From the NCBI RefSeq assembly GCF_030445035.2, contig NC_080688.1:71023449-71087448 (forward strand): a stretch of DNA of 64,000 nt, written 5' to 3'. The DNA comes from Dasypus novemcinctus (taxonomy: Eukaryota > Chordata > Mammalia > Cingulata > Dasypodidae). Positions 59,150 to 64,000 of this stretch are shown here, piece after piece (position 1 is the first letter of the stretch; every line of letters starts with the position of its first letter). A program made the position numbers and the translations under genes. The notes beneath the pieces are model-generated. The model was not told the DNA's origin and searched no databases. It saw only the letters and a program-made list of their open reading frames with translations.

Positions 59150-59830
59150 GATAGTCAGGAATAAACTTAACCAACGATGTAAAGCACTTGTATTCAGAAA
59201 ACTGCAACTCAATGTTAAAAGAAATCAAAAAAGGCCTAAATAACTGGAAGAACATTTCCTGCTCATGGATTGAAAGACTAAATATCTTTAAGATGTCAAC
59301 TCTACACAAATTGACATATAGATTCAATGCAATCCTGATAAAAATTCCACCAACGTTTAAAAAAAAAAAAAAAGAAAACTCAATTATCAAATTTATTTGA
59401 TAGGGTAAGGGGTCCTGAATAGCCAGAAACATCAAAAAAGAAAAGCAAACTCTCATCTCCAGACTTTAAATATATTACCTAGCTATAGTAGTAAAAACAG
59501 TATAGTACTGGCCTAAAGATAGACACATAGACCAATGGAACCAAATTTATGGTTTAGAAACAGACTCTTACAGGTATGGTCAAGTGATTTTTGACTAGCC
59601 TGTCAAACCCACACAGCTTGGGCAGAACAATCCATTCAACAAATGCTGCTGAAAGAATTGGATATTCATAGCTGAAAGAAAGAAAGAGGACCCCTATCTC
59701 ACATCTTACCCAAAAATTAACTCAAAATGGATGAAAAACCTAAAAATAAATGCTAGAACCATAAAACTTCTAGAAGAAATTGTAGGAAAATGTCTTCAAG
59801 ACCTGGTGGTAGGTGGTGGATTCTTAAAAG
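59150..59830 (+). pseudogene. L1-C ORF2 remnant (C-terminal part of the RT region and beyond)
   Basis: Directly after a putative ORF2 start (ATGACAGATAAAACTCAG at about 59134) the text jumps to the equivalent of L1-A residues ~768 onward (INLTND..., [36 protein letters not shown]) and ends at VGKCLQDLVVGGGFLK. Stops and frameshifts are present. The Cys-rich C-terminal motif is absent. Confidence 0.8.
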
Positions 59831-60369
59831 AGATAAGAGGAGGACTGAGACAGATTACTGATATTTAATGTATATAGAAGTTTTAATTAGCTTTACCATA
59901 GAAGTGTGGAAATGTATAGAGTGGATGGTAACACATAATGAGTAACAGCTAGTTTATAAATGGGGATGTGACTGAAAATGATAGTCTAGGTATGTAAATG
60001 CCAATTGACAGAATGCTAGAAAATAATCTAGGAATGAATAGCACAGTAAAGCAAGAGGTGGATGAGAAATGTGGTTGATGGTACAGATGCTAGCATGTCC
60101 TTTGTGAGCTAGAGCAAAAGTACATCAGTACTGCATGGTGTTAGGAATGTGGAGAAGCATGGGAAAAATACAGCTGGAGTGGTTAGCAGTAAAAATATAA
60201 TATTCTTGCATCTATGCCAAAGATGTACTGTGTTGATAATGAGGCAGTGTAGAAAATGTGAGCCAAATGTACACTATGGACATGGTAACAATCAGATGAT
60301 ATTATCTGTAGCAAATGTCCTACCACAGTGTGGTATGTTGATAGAGGGGCATTGTTTGGGAATTCTGCA

Positions 60370-60835
60370 CATGTGCATAATTGTTTTATAAGTTTACAAC
60401 TTCTGTTATAAAAAATATATTTAAAAAATAATAATAGAGTGGGTTGGGGGAAAAACACACCAAATGTAAGATAAAGACTATGATTAGTAGTAAGATTTTG
60501 ACAATATTCTTTCATAATTTGTAAGAAACATTTCACAACAATTCCAGGTGTTGGTGGAGGGTTGATGTACGGGACCCCTGTATGATGTTAGGTATGTTTG
60601 CTTTGTAAGTTCACAATTTTCACTAATCACTTAATTGCTTATGTATGTTCATATATAAATGATATAAAGATAGTAATAATAGGATTGGTTGAGGGAAAAA
60701 TAGTTTGGTTAGTAGTAATATTTTGACAATACTCTTTAGTAGTTAAAAAGGTTTAACAACAATGCAAGTTATTTGTTAGGGTGAATTATGAGAGTCCTGT
60801 ATGATGTTATATGTTTGTTTTATAAGTTCATAACT
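60370..60835 (+). repeat. ~220-bp diverged tandem repeats in L1-C 3' UTR
   Basis: The word AAGTT(C/T)A(C/T)AA(C/T/A) preceded by GTTTTATA-like text starts at 60390, 60607 and 60824 (spacing 217 and 217). Other landmarks (GGTTG(A/G)GGGAAAAA at 60442 and 60687; TTTGACAATA at 60497 and 60722) give spacings of 225-245 because of indels. The third unit continues beyond the SINE at 61209-61280. Confidence 0.75.
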
Positions 60836-61216
60836 TTTTTTTTTTTAAAAAAAGATTTATTTATTTATTTAATTCCCCCCCTCCCCCAGTTGTCTGTTCT
60901 CTGTGTCTATTTGCTGCGTCTTGTTTCTTTGTCCGCTTCTGTTGTCGTCTGCGGCACAGGAAGTGTGGGTGGCGCCATTCCTGGGCAGGCTGCACTTTGT
61001 TCGTGCTGGGCGGCTCTCCTTACGGGCACACTCCTTGCGCGTGGGGCTCCCCTACGCGGGGGACACCCCTATGTGGCACGGCACTCCTTGCGCGCATCAG
61101 CACTGCGCATGGGCCAGCTCCATACGGGTCAAGGAGGCCCGGGGTTTGAACCGCGGACCTCCCATGTGGTAGACGGACGCCCTAACCACTGGGCCAAGTC
61201 CGTTTCCCTCATAACT
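60828..61216 (-). mobile_element. DAS SINE (long) inside L1-C 3' UTR
   Basis: Body 60836-61208, TSD TCATAACT at 60828-60835 and 61209-61216. Poly-T start then AGATTTATTTATTTATTTAA on the plus strand, ending GGGCCAAGTCCGTTTCCC, the reverse of the tRNA-like head. Confidence 0.94.
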
Positions 61217-62192
61217 CTTATTATACACTTATTGTTCATGTATGTTTTTGAGTGATATACTTCAATAATTTAATTTAAAAAAAAAGAAAAGAACAGGTTA
61301 GGAACAGAAAGGGAGCCTTTGAAGTAAACTTTTGAAGAGCTTTATTGTGTACATGCTCAAGAAAGGCAGCTCACAACCCAAAGCCTCTGGGCAGTCAGGA
61401 GTCCTCAGATAGTCTGGCAGTAGAGATTATTATCTGAAATCAGGAAAAAACATATTCATCTTCACCATGAGAATAAAAAGTTAAAATTCTACCAAGAGGA
61501 TTCAAACAGTGAAAAAAATTGCTTTACTGCAAAGCCTTCTAGATGATGCAAATCTTCACAAGAATGAATTGGAGACAGAAAATAGGCTGGTGAATCAAAG
61601 ACTTCTAAAAGTCAAAGAACTGCAAAAATCTTTACAGCATAAAGGTTCAAAAGCAGAAGATGATATTTCAGTTCTTCTCAAAAGAAACTTGAAGAACATC
61701 TAGAAAAGCTGCATGAAGCCAATACTGAATTGCAGAAGAGACATTATTGAGAATCTTGAACCAAGATTTAACAACAGCTCGTTAAAGCTTGATGAATTAC
61801 AAGAAGCTTTACAGATGAAAGAAGAGGAAATGAAGCAAATGGAAGAACTATATAGAAAAATACTTAGAGAAAGCCAAAAGTGTCATCTGCACATTAGATC
61901 CTAAACAGAATCAAGGAGTCGCACCAGAAATACAAGCTCTTAAAAATCAGCTCCAAGAACAGGACTGGCTGTTCCATTCATTAGAGAAAGAATATGAAAA
62001 AGCAGAGTCAGAGATGGAGGAGAAATATATTGTTAGTGCCTGGCACCTTATTGGAATGACTCTGCTAAAAAGGCAGCTGAAGATAGACTCTCTGGAACAG
62101 ATTCAGGCCAGTCATTTCTGGTTAGGCAAAGACAAGCAACCAGCACAAGAAGATCTTATCCTGGCTGGGTTCAACCAGCCACAGCAAGGCAG

Positions 62193-62620
62193 AGAAGTCT
62201 TGCACGAGAAATGAAAAACAGCCTGCCTTCAAACCATGCTTCTGTCACATATAACAGCATTTCAGGAAATTCAGCCAACTCATTTTTTTAATCTCCATTC
62301 TATGTTAATATTTAGTCGTTTCTCACTTGAGGACTTTTCTCTTGTGTTTTTTAAGTGTTCAATTAAAAGTGCTGTATAATAATGCATTACTTTTCCTTGT
62401 ATGACAGTTTCCTCTTCCCCAATGATGTAGGCTTTGTAATGAATCAAATTTTCTGCCAATAACTGATAATAAAAACCATCTACTTTTATTGATTTTATGA
62501 AAAGCATTAAAGAATTAATACAGATTCTAATGGGGATTTTGAAAACTTCTTTGCACATTTTTATAATGCTTTTTAAAAATACATTTAAATTAAATGAATA
62601 ATACTGAAATATAATTATCA
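62193..62620. other. probable HOOK3 retrocopy 3' UTR start, then unassigned DNA
   Basis: The first ~90 bases after the lost stop read on without a break (AACAGCCTGCCTTCAAACCA) and may be HOOK3 3' UTR. No poly-A tail or TSD for the retrocopy is visible, so its 3' border is unknown. Confidence 0.35.
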
Positions 62621-62649
62621 ATAACTGCATTGTATTTTTAAACCTGTTG

Positions 62650-62960
62650 TTTAACTTGCTAGTTACTATATCAATTGAACAACATAAGTGAACTATAATA
62701 ATTCCTTTGTCTAAAAATACCGAAAAATCAAAGAACTGGAGCTGTCCTACTGGTCTCAACCAATTAATGGACCATATGTGCTTAAATTATTACCAGACTA
62801 TTGTGAGGTTTCAGCTGAGAAGTTTTTGTTGTGGGTAAAAAATAAAACAATTTTGGCATAGCATTAACAGATGACTCTGAAATAGACCACTGAATTATTT
62901 TGGCTAAAGAATGATCAAATATCAATGGGCTTTCATTACTCTATTAACAAAGGTTTCCAA
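62650..62960 (+). repeat. unnamed diverged repeat, copy 2
   Basis: Matches 39290-39560 in order: GTGAACTATAATAATTCCTT, GGAGCTGTCCTACTGGTCTC, AAAATAAAACAATTTTGG, GGCTAAAGAATGATCAAA. Divergence is high. Confidence 0.45.
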
Positions 62961-63152
62961 ATTCTTGAGGCTAAAATACAGTAGAGGTTGAGATGTTAAG
63001 TAGGGGACCTCAACTTAACAATGAAATATATTCAGTTGCACAGTGACTGACTGTGAAGGTGCCACAGTACACAACTGCCAGATACACCATTCTCCAACTT
63101 AAGATGCAAAAGGTGCCCTGGAGTTGGGCAAAATGATATCACTTCATATATC

Positions 63153-63579
63153 TGTATACTCTTTTTTTTTTTAAGATTTATTTATTTATTTATTTCTCTC
63201 CCCTTCCCAGTTCTCTGTGTCTATTTTCTGCATCTTCTTTGTCTGCTTCTGTTGTTGTGAGTGGCACGGGAATCTGTGTTTCTTATTTTGTTGCGTCATC
63301 TTGTTGTGTCAGCTCTCCATGTCGCCGGCACCATTCCTGGGCAGGCTGCACTTTCTTTCGCGCTGGGCGGCTCTCCTTACGGGACGCACTCCTTGCGTGT
63401 GGGGCTCCCCTACGCGGGGGACACCCCTGCGTGGCAGGGCACTCCTTGCGCGCATCAGCACTGCGCATGGATCAGCTCCACACGGGTCAAGGAGGCCCAG
63501 GGTTTGAACCGTGGACCTCCCATGTAGTAGACGGATGCCCTAACCACTGGGCCAAGTCCACTGCCCTTGTATACTCTTT
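63153..63579 (-). mobile_element. DAS SINE (long)
   Basis: Body 63165-63567, TSD TGTATACTCTTT at 63153-63164 and 63568-63579. Poly-T then AGATTTATTTATTTATTTAT on the plus strand; ends GGGCCAAGTCCACTGCCC. Confidence 0.95.
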
Positions 63580-64000
63580 GCACATTATATTAATCCAGGT
63601 GTGTTCTACTCTGTCCTACTGAGCAATATAGTAATGCCTGCATAAGAAGTGCTCTTTGACAAAGTAGAGATCTTAAGAATTCCACAGTAACATTTCCTTT
63701 AGTACTTTGCAGTTGGGTCTTGGAACTGTTTAATCAATTCAGCAATTTGGAGGTAGAAATTTTCAGTTATTGCACAAGGATCAGAGTTTATTCCTCTCTA
63801 GGCTATGAAGATAAGCTATAGATGCAAATGAACAGTTATGAAATTTTATCTTCTCTGTAGCTATGATGCTCCAGGGCAAACTAAGATAGTGTCTTGGTAC
63901 CATAAGAAGGTAGTGTATTAGTAAGAATGTAATGCAGTTGCTATGAAAGTCTAGGCTGCTGCAGTGGTTCTTCTTTATGATAGCTTTAGAGGTCCAAGGT
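63580..64000. other. no gene recognised
   Basis: Unremarkable DNA to the window end. Confidence 0.4.

Larger units (their letters stand above)
56304..61297 (+). mobile_element. internally deleted L1 inserted in the HOOK3 pseudogene (L1-C)
   Basis: Body 56321-61280 with a 17-bp TSD AAAAAGAAAAGAACAGG at 56304-56320 and 61281-61297. It begins GGGGAGAACCAGCAAGATGG, so the 5' end is complete. 5' UTR to about 57685, ORF1 about 57686-59072, then ORF2 is reduced to a C-terminal part (about 59150-59830), then the 3' UTR to an A-rich end. The endonuclease and most of the reverse transcriptase are missing, as is the Cys-rich end. It carries DAS SINEs at 57876-58291 and 60836-61208. Diverged from L1-A/B, i.e. 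an older subfamily. Confidence 0.92.
54938..62192 (+). pseudogene. HOOK3: HOOK3 processed pseudogene, split by L1-C
   Basis: An intronless copy of HOOK3, a dynein adaptor that links cargo to microtubules. The 5' part runs 54938-56303 and the 3' part 61281-62192. The HOOK domain (TFNVGVLCQIVEDLTNGVVM, DPAHFDENWLNRIK), the EELNEALSAKEE coiled-coil start, LQTQLEQVQEEIFRLEAAKDDY, KIALLQSLLDDANLHKNELE and EMEEKYIVSAWHLIGMTL follow the family order. The expected ATG reads AAG at 55136-55138. The expected terminal stop after QPATAR reads CAG at about 62190. Many frameshifts and stops are present (for example near 55363, 55678, 55927). 54938-55135 would be 5' UTR. The parent call is from memory of the family and is strong because the match is spread over the whole protein. 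Confidence 0.93.

Overview
This is intergenic to repeat-rich mammalian DNA, most likely from an armadillo (Xenarthra, probably Dasypus). The main argument is the set of tRNA-derived SINEs of the DAS type, with a head reading like GTGGACTTGGCCCAGTGG and a TAAATAAATCTTT tail. They occur at least eight times on both strands, most with clean target-site duplications (TSDs). DAS SINEs are known from armadillos. The rest is L1 elements, ancient eutherian repeats (MIR, L2, MER5-type, MLT1-type LTRs) and retrocopies of two cellular genes. No complete, clearly functional host gene is visible.

Layout. 0-1.7 kb: an old MIR and a decayed Ser/Thr-rich tract. 1.72-11.24 kb: a full-length minus-strand L1 (L1-A) with both ORFs intact (322 and 1272 codons), flanked by a perfect 16-bp TSD. 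11.24-11.56 kb: a 0.3-kb spacer. 11.56-21.54 kb: a second full-length L1 (L1-B), plus strand, ORFs broken, 13-bp TSD. The two L1s are head to head and form a ~20-kb imperfect inverted repeat. 21.6-35 kb: decayed Ser/Thr-rich DNA, two short DAS-I SINEs, a tandem duplication, old L1/hAT/MaLR fragments, a small polyadenylated retrocopy with TSD, a solo LTR with 5-bp TSD, and a DAS SINE. 35-46 kb: an L1 3'-UTR fragment split by an LTR, MIR/L2/MLT1 relics, a truncated L1 with 14-bp TSD, a dimeric DAS SINE, then several kb of apparently unique AT-rich DNA. 46.3-49.4 kb: a possible 165-nt exon split by a DAS SINE, followed by a mucin-like Thr/Ser-rich 102-bp repeat array with frameshifts. 50.9-51.8 kb: a NECAP1 retropseudogene (minus). 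54.9-62.2 kb: a HOOK3 retropseudogene (plus), split by an internally deleted L1 (L1-C) that itself carries two DAS SINEs. 63.2-63.6 kb: a last DAS SINE.

How the parts relate. The only apparently working machinery is L1-A: ORF1p-type RNA-binding protein plus an ORF2p with all endonuclease, reverse-transcriptase and Cys-rich-motif residues present. L1 enzymes normally supply the retrotransposition activity that also mobilises SINEs and makes retrocopies, so most of the remaining content (DAS SINEs, HOOK3, NECAP1, the 27.8-kb retrocopy) is explained as products of that activity. Nesting gives a relative order at 55-62 kb: HOOK3 retrocopy, then L1-C, then DAS SINEs. The most unusual points are the very long (2.8-3.0 kb) L1 3' UTRs, two different tandem-repeat promoter regions on otherwise related L1s, the head-to-head L1 pair, and the possible mucin-type gene remnant.
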